Part shown: positions 19,007-29,090 of the stretch, piece by piece
Numbering within the stretch: the first letter of the stretch is position 1
Layout: each line of letters begins with the position of its first letter
Assembly: GCA_964460905.1 (NCBI GenBank)
Contig: CAYWRM010000009.1
Location: 1-64,000, forward strand
DNA: 64,000 nucleotides
Source: GCA-002708315 sp964460905
GTDB lineage: Bacteria > Bacteroidota > Bacteroidia > Bacteroidales > F082
Direction of reading: 5' to 3'
Notes under the pieces: generated by a model
Told to the model about the DNA's origin: nothing
What the model saw: only the letters and a program-made list of their open reading frames with translations
The model's database searches: none
Translations under genes and position numbers: made by a program

Positions 19007-20572
19007 TTGAAGACTAGCAAAAGTCATATTGTATTTATTTCGCTAATTGTAGCACTGGGAGGTTTCCTTATGGGGTTTGATGCATCTGTAATATCAGGTG
19101 TAGTTAAATTTATTGAACCCGAGTTTAGTTTATCAAAAATTGAATTGGGATGGGCAGTAAGCTCATTAACCCTAACTGCAACATTAGCAATGCTGCTTGC
19201 CGGTCCCTTGAGTGATAGATGGGGGCGGAAAACAATTTTGTCATTAGCAGCAGTATTATATGCACTTTCAGCGATACTATCTGCAATTGCCCCGAGTTTC
19301 GTATTTTTAGTAATTGCCAGAATGTTGGGTGGTTTTGGTGTGGGTGCATCATTGATAATAGCACCAATGTATATTGCAGAGATTGCTCCTCCCAAAATAA
19401 GAGGTAGATTAGTGTCATTCAACCAATTGAATATTGTAGTTGGAATCTCAGTCGCCTTTTTTACTAACTATCTTATCCTAAAGTTTGGTCAATCAGATGC
19501 CGAATGGACTAAAGTATTAAAATTAGACATATACAATTGGCGCTGGATGCTGGGTCTTGAAGCCCTACCTGCATTAATATATTTTGTAGCTCTGTTTGTT
19601 GTCCCCAGAAGCCCTAGATGGCTCATAATGAGGGGTAGGGAAGAAGAGGCATTAATTATAATGAAACGGACTAGTGGTGCAGAATTAGCTGTAGCAGAAT
19701 TGCGGGATGTAAAAAAAAGCATTGATTCCGATACAAATAAGAAGAAAGTCCATCTGAAAGAAATATTTAATCCCGCTCTAAGAACAGTTCTTATTATCGG
19801 GATTGTCCTGGCTGTTTTACAGCAGTTAACAGGAATTAATTCAGTGTTTTTTTATGCGCCAATGATATTTGAACAATCAGGGTTGGGAGTAGATGCATCT
19901 TTTTCCCAAGCAATTTATGTTGGTCTCACAAACCTTGTTTTTACAATTGTGGCCATACTCCTAATTGATAAAATTGGTAGAAAGCCACTCTTGATAATAG
20001 GTGTTAGCGGGATTGTAATTTCAATGTTTGTTCTTGCCTATGGATTTAATGCTGCAACCTATACGATTACAGATGAAACTATTACCACACTGTCTTCGCA
20101 AGTAAACATTGAGCGACTCGATCATATTCGAGATATAGAATTTACATCAGATATAGAATTTAAATCTGCAATAAAAGATGCATTTGGGATTTCCACGGCA
20201 AACCAGTATGAATCCGAAATTCTTTCAAAATCAATACAACTTAACTCAATATTAATTTTGACAGCCATACTTGCTTTTGTGGCATCATTTGCAGTTTCCA
20301 TAGGTCCGGTTATGTGGGTTATGTTTTCAGAATTATTCCCAAATAGAACTAGGGCTGTAGCTATATCATTTGTTGGTTTTATTAATTCAGTAGTTAGTTT
20401 TTTGGTTCAACTTATATTTCCATGGGAGTTAACGGTCATAGGCACAGCGTCTACATTCTTTATTTATGGTTTATTTGCTGCCATTGGTTTAATTTTTATT
20501 TTGATGAAAGTGCCTGAGACAAAAGGAAAATCCTTGGAAGATTTGCAAACATTTTTTCAAAAAAGCAATTAG
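19007..20572 (+). CDS. MFS sugar transporter, sugar-porter family
   Basis: A 521-aa inner-membrane major facilitator of the sugar porter (SP) family with about 12 membrane helices. Diagnostic motifs are GGFLMGFDASVISG, DRWGRKTILS, PRSPRWLIMRGREEEA, the QQLTGINSVFFYAP box, DKIGRKPLLIIG and PETKGKSLEDL. A central insertion (about 350-400) is longer than in XylE-type proteins. The only sensible start is a TTG at 19007, one base after the GH16 stop, implying translational coupling. It probably imports glucose or short glucan oligosaccharides by proton symport. The gene abuts the phosphorylase gene (stop then ATG at 20573), which suggests uptake of its substrate. Confidence 0.9.
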   Translation: MKTSKSHIVFISLIVALGGFLMGFDASVISGVVKFIEPEFSLSKIELGWAVSSLTLTATLAMLLAGPLSDRWGRKTILSLAAVLYALSAILSAIAPSFVFLVIARMLGGFGVGASLIIAPMYIAEIAPPKIRGRLVSFNQLNIVVGISVAFFTNYLILKFGQSDAEWTKVLKLDIYNWRWMLGLEALPALIYFVALFVVPRSPRWLIMRGREEEALIIMKRTSGAELAVAELRDVKKSIDSDTNKKKVHLKEIFNPALRTVLIIGIVLAVLQQLTGINSVFFYAPMIFEQSGLGVDASFSQAIYVGLTNLVFTIVAILLIDKIGRKPLLIIGVSGIVISMFVLAYGFNAATYTITDETITTLSSQVNIERLDHIRDIEFTSDIEFKSAIKDAFGISTANQYESEILSKSIQLNSILILTAILAFVASFAVSIGPVMWVMFSELFPNRTRAVAISFVGFINSVVSFLVQLIFPWELTVIGTASTFFIYGLFAAIGLIFILMKVPETKGKSLEDLQTFFQKSN

Positions 20573-23500
20573 ATGATTAAAGAAAAGATATACCAAGGCG
20601 GAAGCGAGATAATTACTATTCCAAATAAGATTGCAGGTCAGTTTGTAGATATTGATAATGAAAAGTATTATCAGATTAAGAACTATCATGAAATGCCAGA
20701 CTTTTTTATAAGCATTGTCAGTAATTCAGATCATTGGATGTTCATATCTAGCAATGGTTCTTTATCAGCAGGAAGAAAAGACCGTGATAATGCTTTATTT
20801 CCCTATTACACAGTTGATAAAATTCATGATTATAAAGGTAAAACCGGTAGTAGTACCTGTTTTCTGGTGAAAAAAGATGAAAAAACTTTTCTTTGGGAAC
20901 CATTTACAGATCAATCACACAACTTCTATACGATAACCAGGAATCTATACAAAAGTGTTTATGGAAATAAGATCATTTTTGAAGAGGTTAATTCAGACCT
21001 AGGGCTTAGTTTCAGATATGGATGGTATAATAGTGAGAAATTTGGTTTTGTAAAAAAATCCAGTGTACAAAACATTAATAAAACAGCTATCAAGTTTAAG
21101 ATGCTGGATGGTATAAAAAATATTTTTCCGTATGGAGTTGGTTATGGTTTTCAAAACGAATATAGCAACCTTCTTGATGCGTATAAAAAAAATGAACGCA
21201 TAGAAGGCAGTACGCTTGGATTATTTATGTTAAGCTCGATTCCTGTTGATAGAGCAGAACCCAGTGAAGCGCTAAAAGCCACTACTGTTTGGTCAACTGG
21301 ATTTGACAATAACGTTAATATATTAGTTTCTGATAAACAAGTAACTAATTTTAAAAATGGATTAGCAATAGAATCGGAGTTTGATGTAAAAGCATCGAGA
21401 GGATCATACTTTATAAACTCTCAAATATATCTGACTGCAAATGGGACAAAGGAGTGGTTTACAATAGCTGAAATCAATCAAGGGAGTACAGATGTTGCCA
21501 ATCTAGCACATACTATTCTTAACACAAAAAATATTGAGGATATTGTAAAGGAGGATATAGTTAAAGGCACTTTAAATCTAAATAAGATGGTGTCGTTTGC
21601 TGATGGTTCTCAAATTACTAATACCGAACTTTGTTGTGCACGTCATTATACAAATACCTTATTCAATATAATGAGGGGTGGTGTTTTCACAAACAATTAC
21701 ACTATTGAAACTGCTGACTTCTTGGATTACCTTCTTCAAATAAACAGGTTGGTTGCAAAAGAACATCAGTCGTGGCTTGAAAGATTGCCGAATCAAGTAT
21801 CATATACTGAGTTGATTAAGTTAGCTAGTGAAAAGAATGACACTGATTTGCTCCGAATTACCTACGAATACTTACCACTAACTTTTAGTCGGAGACATGG
21901 TGACCCTAGTAGGCCCTGGAATCTTTTTTCCATTGAAACAAAAAAGGAAGACGGAAGCCCAAAATATAGCTATGAAGGAAACTGGCGTGATATTTTTCAA
22001 AATTGGGAAGCACTATGTTTTTCCTATCCTGAATTTGTTGAAGGTATAATATGTAAATTTGTAAATGCCTCTACCATTGATGGATACAATCCTTACAGGA
22101 TTATGCGAAATGGAATTGATTGGGAATCTCCTGATCCAAATGACCCATGGTCATATATTGGATATTGGGGTGATCATCAAATAATATATCTTCAAAAACT
22201 ACTTGAAATATCCAATAATTTTCATCCTGGTAAGTTAGATGAATTTCTTACTAGTGAGATTTTTACTTACGCAAATGTTCCATACCAAATTAAGTCGTAC
22301 AATGATATAGTTAAAAATCCTAAGGACACCGTAGTGTTCAATGATGAACTGAATAGTAAAATTAATTCAGAAGTTGAGTATATAGGTGCAGACGCCAGAT
22401 TACTCAAAAACAAAACAGGAGATCAATTATATAAAGTTAATTTAAGTGAAAAAATACTTGTAACATTACTTTCAAAGATAAGTAACTTTATACCTGAAGC
22501 AGGTATATGGCTAAACACCCAACGACCCGAATGGAATGATGCCAACAATGCACTTGTTGGTAACGGAACATCAATGGTTACTCTTTATTATTTAAGAAGA
22601 TTTATAAATTTCTGGAATTCAAAATTCAGTAGTGTCAACATCAGCAAAGTAGTTGTAAGTGAGGAATTAGCTGCATTATTTGAAAGTGTCTTCACTATAC
22701 TTAAAGACAATATATTATTAATTGAAAAAAGATTCTCAGATTCAGATCGTAAGCTAATTGCTGACTTACTAGGTAATGCACATTCGAAGTTTAGGAATGA
22801 AATATATAATTTTTCATTTTCAGGTGAGAAGAGACGGTTAAAAGTTAGCGATATAGCTGATTTTACAGCTATCTGTTTGAAATATATTGACCAGTCAATC
22901 AAAGTTAACAAACGAAGGGATGGGCTATATCATGCTTATAATCTGATAACAATTAACCAAGATACTATATCCATTAGGAATTTGTATGAAATGCTCGAAG
23001 GGCAAGTGGCAATTCTAAGTTCAGGTTTCCTGTCCACAATGGAATCATTGAATGTTCTTAATTCATTAAAGAATAGCAATATTTTCAGAGCCGACCAGTA
23101 TAGCTACATGTTATACCCCGATAGACAATTACCTCGGTTTATGGATAAAAACATCATTCCGGAAAAGTTGGTTAGGAAATCATTATTATTTAAAAAGCTA
23201 CTGGAAGACGGTGAAACATCCATAATTAAAGTTGATAAAGAAGGAAAGTATCATTTTAATGGGACCTTCAGAAATGCCGATGGACTCGAGTTGGCATTAA
23301 ATAATCTAAGATTTGGTAGTTATAGCCATCTTATTGAAAAAGAAAAAGACTTGATTCTGGATATTTATGAAAAGATATTTGATCATCAGTCATTTACAGG
23401 AAGGTCTGGAACTTTTTATGGTTATGAAGGGTTAGGGTCAATATACTGGCATATGGTTTCCAAATTGCTTTTGGCAACACAGGAGTGTTATTTCAAAGCA

Positions 23501-24037
23501 GTTAGTGAGGGAACCAAACCTCATGTATTAGGGCAATTGAAAGACCACTACTACGAAATAAAAGCGGGAATAGGATTATATAAATCGCCTGATTTATACG
23601 GTGGTTTTCCCACTGATGCATATTCTCACACGCCATCAAAATCAGGTGTAAAACAACCTGGCTTAACAGGTCAAGTTAAGGAGGATATCATATCACGGAT
23701 TGGTGAAATGGGAGTTACAATTAAAGAAGGGAAGATTATATTTAATACGTCATTATTTAATGATGAAGAAATCCTTAATAAAAAACAACAGTTTGAATAT
23801 TATTCGGTAGATGGCGAAAGGCGTAAGATTGAATTGAAAGAGAAACAAATAGCTTTCACATGCTGCCAGGTGCCCATGGTTTACAAATTCTCCGATAGTC
23901 AAAAAATAATTATCACATTTAATGATGGTTATGTTGAAAAGATTCTTGGTAACACAATAGATGAAGAGTATAGTAATATGATATTTCGCCGTAGTGGCGA
24001 TATTAAGTTAATTGAAGTAACAATAAAAAAATACTAG
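20573..24037 (+). CDS. Beta-1,3-glucan phosphorylase (GH149-like)
   Basis: A 1154-aa cytoplasmic protein without a signal peptide. It has the overall plan of GH94-related phosphorylases: an N-terminal beta-sandwich with SNGSLSAGRKDRDNALFPYYTVDKI, then an alpha/alpha-barrel with RHGDPSRPWNLFSIE and GYWGDHQIIYLQKLLE. Asp534 in WGDHQ is the likely general acid, and HTPSKSGVKQPGLTGQVKEDI lies near the C-terminus. Length and motifs fit GH149 (or the related GH161) beta-1,3-oligoglucan phosphorylases rather than the shorter GH94 enzymes. The reaction would be beta-1,3-glucan(n) + phosphate to glucan(n-1) + alpha-glucose-1-phosphate, saving ATP. It lies between an MFS importer and a cytoplasmic GH17, consistent with intracellular use of laminari-oligosaccharides. 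The family number comes from recall, not a search. Confidence 0.82.
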   Translation: MIKEKIYQGGSEIITIPNKIAGQFVDIDNEKYYQIKNYHEMPDFFISIVSNSDHWMFISSNGSLSAGRKDRDNALFPYYTVDKIHDYKGKTGSSTCFLVKKDEKTFLWEPFTDQSHNFYTITRNLYKSVYGNKIIFEEVNSDLGLSFRYGWYNSEKFGFVKKSSVQNINKTAIKFKMLDGIKNIFPYGVGYGFQNEYSNLLDAYKKNERIEGSTLGLFMLSSIPVDRAEPSEALKATTVWSTGFDNNVNILVSDKQVTNFKNGLAIESEFDVKASRGSYFINSQIYLTANGTKEWFTIAEINQGSTDVANLAHTILNTKNIEDIVKEDIVKGTLNLNKMVSFADGSQITNTELCCARHYTNTLFNIMRGGVFTNNYTIETADFLDYLLQINRLVAKEHQSWLERLPNQVSYTELIKLASEKNDTDLLRITYEYLPLTFSRRHGDPSRPWNLFSIETKKEDGSPKYSYEGNWRDIFQNWEALCFSYPEFVEGIICKFVNASTIDGYNPYRIMRNGIDWESPDPNDPWSYIGYWGDHQIIYLQKLLEISNNFHPGKLDEFLTSEIFTYANVPYQIKSYNDIVKNPKDTVVFNDELNSKINSEVEYIGADARLLKNKTGDQLYKVNLSEKILVTLLSKISNFIPEAGIWLNTQRPEWNDANNALVGNGTSMVTLYYLRRFINFWNSKFSSVNISKVVVSEELAALFESVFTILKDNILLIEKRFSDSDRKLIADLLGNAHSKFRNEIYNFSFSGEKRRLKVSDIADFTAICLKYIDQSIKVNKRRDGLYHAYNLITINQDTISIRNLYEMLEGQVAILSSGFLSTMESLNVLNSLKNSNIFRADQYSYMLYPDRQLPRFMDKNIIPEKLVRKSLLFKKLLEDGETSIIKVDKEGKYHFNGTFRNADGLELALNNLRFGSYSHLIEKEKDLILDIYEKIFDHQSFTGRSGTFYGYEGLGSIYWHMVSKLLLATQECYFKAVSEGTKPHVLGQLKDHYYEIKAGIGLYKSPDLYGGFPTDAYSHTPSKSGVKQPGLTGQVKEDIISRIGEMGVTIKEGKIIFNTSLFNDEEILNKKQQFEYYSVDGERRKIELKEKQIAFTCCQVPMVYKFSDSQKIIITFNDGYVEKILGNTIDEEYSNMIFRRSGDIKLIEVTIKKY

Positions 24038-24038
24038 T

Positions 24039-24923
24039 ATGTCATATCGAAGTGAGAAAATATTAGCCCTTACAGGAGTAAATGCATTATATAAAAGTCA
24101 GGATGAGTTGGGTGAACTTTTTCATAAAGTATTTCAGCAAAAAATGAATGGATTATGCTTCAGTCCATACGTTGAAGGCCAGAAACCCGGTTCAACAATA
24201 TCAGAAGAACAAATTAGAAAAAGGATTGAAATTATTCAGCCTTATACGAAGTGGATTAGATCATTCTCATGTACTGATGGAAATGAGATGATTCCGCGCA
24301 TAGCTAAAGAATATGGATTAAAAACACTTGTTGGTGCTTGGTTAGGGAGAAATGAAAGAGTAAATCAACAGGAAATATCTAATCTGATTCAGATTGCCAA
24401 AGAAGGACATGTTGATGTTGCAGCTGTGGGTAATGAAGTTATGTATCGTGGTGATATGACTGAAGCGGAGTTACTACTAAGGATACATCATGTAAAGAAT
24501 GAAATACCAGGTGTTCCGGTTGGGTATGTAGATGCTTATTATGAATTTGAAAATCGCCCAAGGATAACAGAAGCTTGTGACGTAATTCTGGCAAACTGCT
24601 ATCCCTTTTGGGAAGGATGTGCCATAGAGTATTCCTTGCTTTACATGAAGGATATGTATGCAAGAGCTTTAAAAGTAGCTAAGAATAAAAAAGTCATTAT
24701 AACAGAAACAGGATGGCCAAACAGGGGAGAGGAGTTTTACGGTGCACAACCCTCTGTTAAAAATGCATTGATATATTTTTTAAATGCGCAGAAATGGTCG
24801 AATGAGGATGATATTGATATTTTCTATTTCTCATCATTTGACGAATCATGGAAAATGGAAGATGAAGGAGATGTAGGGGCTTATTGGGGACTATGGAATA
24901 TGCATGAGGAACTTAAATACTAA
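24039..24923 (+). CDS. Cytoplasmic GH17 glucanase-like enzyme
   Basis: A 294-aa clan GH-A barrel of the GH17 type with no signal peptide, starting one base after the phosphorylase stop. The candidate acid/base is Glu133 in AAVGNEVMYR and the nucleophile Glu223 in IITETGWPNRGEE; FYFSSFDESWK near the C-terminus is also typical. GH17 enzymes hydrolyse or transglycosylate beta-1,3-glucans. The lack of an export signal and tight coupling to the phosphorylase suggest it processes imported oligosaccharides in the cytoplasm, for example by shortening or rearranging chains to suit phosphorolysis. It is not a duplicate of the next gene at the sequence level; only the family motifs are shared. Confidence 0.85.
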   Translation: MSYRSEKILALTGVNALYKSQDELGELFHKVFQQKMNGLCFSPYVEGQKPGSTISEEQIRKRIEIIQPYTKWIRSFSCTDGNEMIPRIAKEYGLKTLVGAWLGRNERVNQQEISNLIQIAKEGHVDVAAVGNEVMYRGDMTEAELLLRIHHVKNEIPGVPVGYVDAYYEFENRPRITEACDVILANCYPFWEGCAIEYSLLYMKDMYARALKVAKNKKVIITETGWPNRGEEFYGAQPSVKNALIYFLNAQKWSNEDDIDIFYFSSFDESWKMEDEGDVGAYWGLWNMHEELKY

Positions 24924-24961
24924 ATCGGCTTTTATTTCAAATCGAAAAGGATAAAAAAGAT

Positions 24962-26044
24962 ATGAGTATGAAAATTGGAATAATAAGAATAATGAGAAAC
25001 ATAGGTCAACTGATATTGTTTGTTACTCTGTTGTTCCTGTTTGCATGTGAACAAAATAACAAAACAAGTAAAAAATCAATGGTAGGATCTACTCATAAAA
25101 CAGATGGAATTAAACAAGCAAAGAAAGATCTATTATCGGGTGTTTCCAAAGCAATTTGCTATTCAGGTTTCAGAACAGGACAACATCCTGATCGGGGAGA
25201 TGGTGCTGTTAATCCATCTTATGATGAAGTTATGGAGGATCTGAAACTGCTAAGTGAAGGCCCTGGATTCAAGCTTATTAGAATATATGATAGTGGTGAG
25301 AATTCTGAAATAGTGCTTCGCGTTATCAAAGAAAATAATATTGATATCAAAGTAATGCTTGGAATTTGGTTAAAAGCCGAACTAAGTAATCACCTAACTT
25401 GTAGTTGGCTATCCGAACCAATTCCTGAAGAAGAATTAAGCCAAAATAAAGAGCTTAACAAATTGGAAATTGAAAAAGGAATAGAACTCGCTAACGAATA
25501 CAAAGATATTGTAGTTGCTGTAAACGTTGGAAATGAAGCTTTAGTTGACTGGAACGACCATAAAGTTGCTACCGATACTATTATTTCCTATGTAAAACAA
25601 GTTCAGCATTCAATTGAGCAACCGGTTACTGTAGCTGATAATTACCGTTGGTGGGCCGATCATGGAACTGATCTTGCTGCTGCAGTTGATTTTGTTTCCC
25701 TACATATATACCCGGTATGGGAAGGTAAAGACATCAATGAAGGCATGTCTTATTCCATAGCGAATTTTGAAGAAGTAAGAAGAAATCTGCCGAATACAAA
25801 ATTTGTAATTACCGAAGCGGGATGGCCTTCGGTAGCTTCAGAATTTGGACAAAGGGCCAGCGAAAAAAAACAACTGCAATATTATAATGAATTTATGACA
25901 TGGACAGATGAAATGAATATCACAACATTCTGGTTTGAAGCATTTGACGAAGATTGGAAAGGAGAAACTAATAACGTTATGGGGGCCGAGAAGCACTGGG
26001 GTTTATATACGGTAGACCGCAAACCTAAGAAAGTAATGCTTTAG
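24962..26044 (+). CDS. GH17 beta-1,3-glucanase lipoprotein
   Basis: A 360-aa lipoprotein (lipobox Cys in LFLFACEQNN), with start at 24962 or the ATG six bases later. GH17 motifs: candidate acid/base Glu192 in AVNVGNEALVDW, nucleophile Glu285 in FVITEAGWPS, and FWFEAFDEDWKGE. RIYDSGENSEIVLRVIKENNIDIKVMLGIW matches the early barrel strands. It is probably periplasmic or outer-membrane anchored, cleaving beta-1,3-linked oligosaccharides before cytoplasmic uptake. Together with the upstream cytoplasmic paralogue it places the same chemistry in two compartments. Confidence 0.88.
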   Translation: MSMKIGIIRIMRNIGQLILFVTLLFLFACEQNNKTSKKSMVGSTHKTDGIKQAKKDLLSGVSKAICYSGFRTGQHPDRGDGAVNPSYDEVMEDLKLLSEGPGFKLIRIYDSGENSEIVLRVIKENNIDIKVMLGIWLKAELSNHLTCSWLSEPIPEEELSQNKELNKLEIEKGIELANEYKDIVVAVNVGNEALVDWNDHKVATDTIISYVKQVQHSIEQPVTVADNYRWWADHGTDLAAAVDFVSLHIYPVWEGKDINEGMSYSIANFEEVRRNLPNTKFVITEAGWPSVASEFGQRASEKKQLQYYNEFMTWTDEMNITTFWFEAFDEDWKGETNNVMGAEKHWGLYTVDRKPKKVML

Positions 26045-26123
26045 TTTTATCAGAACCAAAACTAAAGCAATCAACAATTAACACCAGTAAACTATGAATA
26101 CACTTTTACAAACAAATAACTAA

Positions 26124-27581
26124 ATGGCAAATTATAAAACAGCACAGGCCGACCTAGTCCCTTTCGGGCAGAAGATTGCATTTGGATCAGGGCATTTAGC
26201 TAACCAGTTATTTCCTGCTGCTTTGGGGGTGTTTATGGTTGTTTTGGTAATGTCATTAGGAATGAATCCTATTCTTGCTGGTATTTTAGGAGCTTTGCCT
26301 CGACTATTGGATGCTTTAACAGATCCAATCATGGGATTTATCTCGGATAATACAAAGTCGAAATGGGGGAGGAGAAAACCTTATATTCTGCTTGGAAGTG
26401 TTATTACGGGAGTAATGTTTATGATTATGTGGCAGTTGGATCCTGAAAAATCACAGACCTATAATTTCATTTACTTTCTAGTTGTCTCTATCTTTTTCTA
26501 CATCGGATATACCATTTTTGCAACTCCCTTAATCGGTTTGGGTTATGAAATGACACCTGATTATAACGAGAGGACCAGATTGATGGCTGTTTCGCAATGG
26601 ATGGGTCAAATAGCCTGGATGATTGCCCCATGGTTTTGGGTAATTATTTACGATCCTACATTTTTTGATTCTGCCCCTGAAGGTGCTAGAATACTTTCGA
26701 TTTGGGTGGGTGCAATTTGTATGTTGCTGGGAGCCATGCCAGCCATTTTTAACAAAGAAATGATTGTACCCGATAAAGATAAAATGGCAAACCTGTCATT
26801 TAGTGATATGTCCGCTAATACAAAAGAATTTGTCAAAGGCATTAAGCTAACCCTGAGAAATAAACCTTTCGTTAAGCTATGTGGTGCTACATTCTTTGTG
26901 TTTAATGGCTTTCAAACCATTGCACAATTCGCCATGTTTATTATCGTGTATTATCTGTTTAATGGAGATAAAGTTGCCTCAGGAACATGGCCAGCCTGGT
27001 TCGGTACTGTGAGCGCCTTAGCTACAGCCATTGTTGTTATTCCAATTGTTACAAAAATATCTGAAAAAGTGGGCAAGAAAAATGCATTTGTTATTGCCAC
27101 GCTTTTATCGATTGTAGGCTATGCCCTGAAATGGTGGGGGTTCAATCCAGAATATCCCATGCTAATGTTTATGCCCATTCCTTTCCTGTCTTTTGGAATT
27201 GGAGGTTTGTTTACACTTATGATGTCGATGACTGCAGATGTTTGTGATTTGGATGAACTGAATAATGGTGAGCGACGTGAAGGTATGTTTGGTGCGGTTT
27301 ATTGGTGGACTGTGAAATTGGGTACTGCCATGGCTTTACTTACAAGTGGAGTTGTTTTGTCTTTTGTAGGCTTCGATCAAAATATAGATCAGCAGTCAGT
27401 GGAAACACTTACCAATCTTCGGATTGCAGATATAGTTATCCCTGTGATTACAGGGCTGTTAGCTGTTGTTATAATGTGGAAATATGATGTTACTGAAAAA
27501 AAGGCCCTTGAAATCAGGCAAGCACTTATTGCTCGTCGGGGCAAAGTTAAACACCAGGGAGAAAATGGAGTAGAAAATTAA
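26124..27581 (+). CDS. MFS transporter, glycoside-pentoside-hexuronide (GPH/MelB) family
   Basis: A 485-aa inner-membrane symporter with about 12 helices. MelB-type signatures are RLLDALTDPIMGFISDNTKSKWGRRKPYILLG, GLGYEMTPDYNERTRLMAVSQWMGQ and MTADVCDLDELNNGERREGMFGAVYWW. GPH transporters import glycosides with H+ or Na+. In this locus it probably brings gluco-oligosaccharides or gentiobiose-type products into the cytoplasm. It is one of three MFS genes in the locus and is only 5 bp before the GH30 gene, hinting that GH30 products are its substrate. Confidence 0.9.
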   Translation: MANYKTAQADLVPFGQKIAFGSGHLANQLFPAALGVFMVVLVMSLGMNPILAGILGALPRLLDALTDPIMGFISDNTKSKWGRRKPYILLGSVITGVMFMIMWQLDPEKSQTYNFIYFLVVSIFFYIGYTIFATPLIGLGYEMTPDYNERTRLMAVSQWMGQIAWMIAPWFWVIIYDPTFFDSAPEGARILSIWVGAICMLLGAMPAIFNKEMIVPDKDKMANLSFSDMSANTKEFVKGIKLTLRNKPFVKLCGATFFVFNGFQTIAQFAMFIIVYYLFNGDKVASGTWPAWFGTVSALATAIVVIPIVTKISEKVGKKNAFVIATLLSIVGYALKWWGFNPEYPMLMFMPIPFLSFGIGGLFTLMMSMTADVCDLDELNNGERREGMFGAVYWWTVKLGTAMALLTSGVVLSFVGFDQNIDQQSVETLTNLRIADIVIPVITGLLAVVIMWKYDVTEKKALEIRQALIARRGKVKHQGENGVEN

Positions 27582-27586
27582 GGAAA

Positions 27587-29077
27587 ATGAAAATATTCAA
27601 ATTATCTTTAAGCATATTTCTGATGGCCATTTTGATGGGATGCAGCGTTCAGCAAAATAAACTGGAAGTTGAGGTTTATGAAACTTCGGCAAATGGTAAT
27701 CAACTTAAAAAGTTGAGTGAATTTCTTGCTGCCGAGGATGCTGTGGCTATTGAAATATTGCCAAACAAGAAATTTCAAACCATTACCGGATTTGGAGGCT
27801 CGTTTACCGAATCGTCTGCTTATCTGCTAAACCAATTAAGCAAGAAAAACCATGATTTGATTTTGGATGCCTATTTTGGGTCAGATGGAGCAAGATACTC
27901 ATTGACCCGCACCCACATCAATTCCTGCGATTTTTCATTAAGCAATTATTCCTATGCACCGCTTGAGGGCGACAAGGAACTAAACAGTTTTTCGATAGAC
28001 GAAGACCGCGATGATATCATTCCAATGATAAAAGATGCAATGGCTTTTTCTGAAGATGGGTTCAAGATTATTGCTTCACCCTGGACAGCACCCCCCTGGA
28101 TGAAGGACAATAACGATTGGCGTGGTGGCAAATTGTTGCCCGAATACTATGATAGTTGGGCATTGTTTTTTTCAAAATATATAAGCGCTTACAAAAAAGA
28201 GGGAATTAATATCTGGGGTTTTACTGTAGAAAACGAACCTCTGGGAAATAATAACAATTGGGAAAGCATGCATTATACTGCTGAAGAAATGGTTGATTTT
28301 GTGCAGAACCATCTTGGGCCAAAACTTGCTACAGAAGGTCATGATGTAAAAATTCTGGCGTATGATCAAAACCGTGGTGAGGAATTAATAGACTGGGCAA
28401 AAGTGATTTATAAGGATGAAAAATCAGCAAAGTATTTCGATGGATTTGCCATACACTGGTATGCAAGTACTTTCGATTGGTTTCCCAGTTCCTTGAATTT
28501 TACCCATGATATGGCCCCCAATAAATATCTTATTCAATCTGAAGCCTGTGTAGATTCGGAGGTGCCTCATTGGAAAGACGACAGCTGGTATTGGTCGAAA
28601 GAGGCCACTGACTGGGGCTGGGATTGGGCACCTGAAGATCAAAAACATCTACATCCAAAATATGTTCCTGTATATCGCTATGCCAGGGATATGATTGGTT
28701 GTTTAAACAACTGGGTAGACGGCTGGGTTGATTGGAATATGGTACTAGACAGACAAGGCGGTCCTAACTGGTTTGAAAACTGGTGTGTTGCACCTGTAAT
28801 AGTGGATCCCGAAAATGATGAGGTGTACTTTACACCATTGTACTACACAATGGCACATTTCAGCAAATTTATCAGGCCTGGGGCAGTACGTATCGGATTT
28901 GAAAATACGGATGCAACGCTAATGATTACAGCTGCACAAAATCTTGATGGTTCCATCGTAGTTGTGGTTTTAAATATGAATTCAGAACCAAAGAATATAT
29001 ACCTGTCGTTAGGTGAAAGTTCAGTTAGCGTTAAGATAAGCGCTCAGGCAATACAAACAATTATAGTTTCTTCTTGA
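27587..29077 (+). CDS. GH30 beta-glucanase/beta-glucosidase lipoprotein
   Basis: A 496-aa lipoprotein (lipobox Cys in ILMGCSVQQN) of family GH30. Motifs: KFQTITGFGGSFTESSAYLL, SPWTAPPWMKDNNDWRGG, acid/base Glu217 in GFTVENEPLGN and nucleophile Glu319 in IQSEACVDSE. A C-terminal beta-sandwich completes the family (about 430-496: DGSIVVVVLNMNSEPKNIYL). GH30 members in laminarin loci often remove beta-1,6-linked glucose branches or act on beta-1,6-glucan. I infer debranching of laminarin side chains here, but exo-beta-glucosidase action is possible. It forms a tight run with the upstream transporter and the downstream clan GH-A enzyme. Confidence 0.9.
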   Translation: MKIFKLSLSIFLMAILMGCSVQQNKLEVEVYETSANGNQLKKLSEFLAAEDAVAIEILPNKKFQTITGFGGSFTESSAYLLNQLSKKNHDLILDAYFGSDGARYSLTRTHINSCDFSLSNYSYAPLEGDKELNSFSIDEDRDDIIPMIKDAMAFSEDGFKIIASPWTAPPWMKDNNDWRGGKLLPEYYDSWALFFSKYISAYKKEGINIWGFTVENEPLGNNNNWESMHYTAEEMVDFVQNHLGPKLATEGHDVKILAYDQNRGEELIDWAKVIYKDEKSAKYFDGFAIHWYASTFDWFPSSLNFTHDMAPNKYLIQSEACVDSEVPHWKDDSWYWSKEATDWGWDWAPEDQKHLHPKYVPVYRYARDMIGCLNNWVDGWVDWNMVLDRQGGPNWFENWCVAPVIVDPENDEVYFTPLYYTMAHFSKFIRPGAVRIGFENTDATLMITAAQNLDGSIVVVVLNMNSEPKNIYLSLGESSVSVKISAQAIQTIIVSS

Positions 29078-29090
29078 TTTTAGACAGAAT

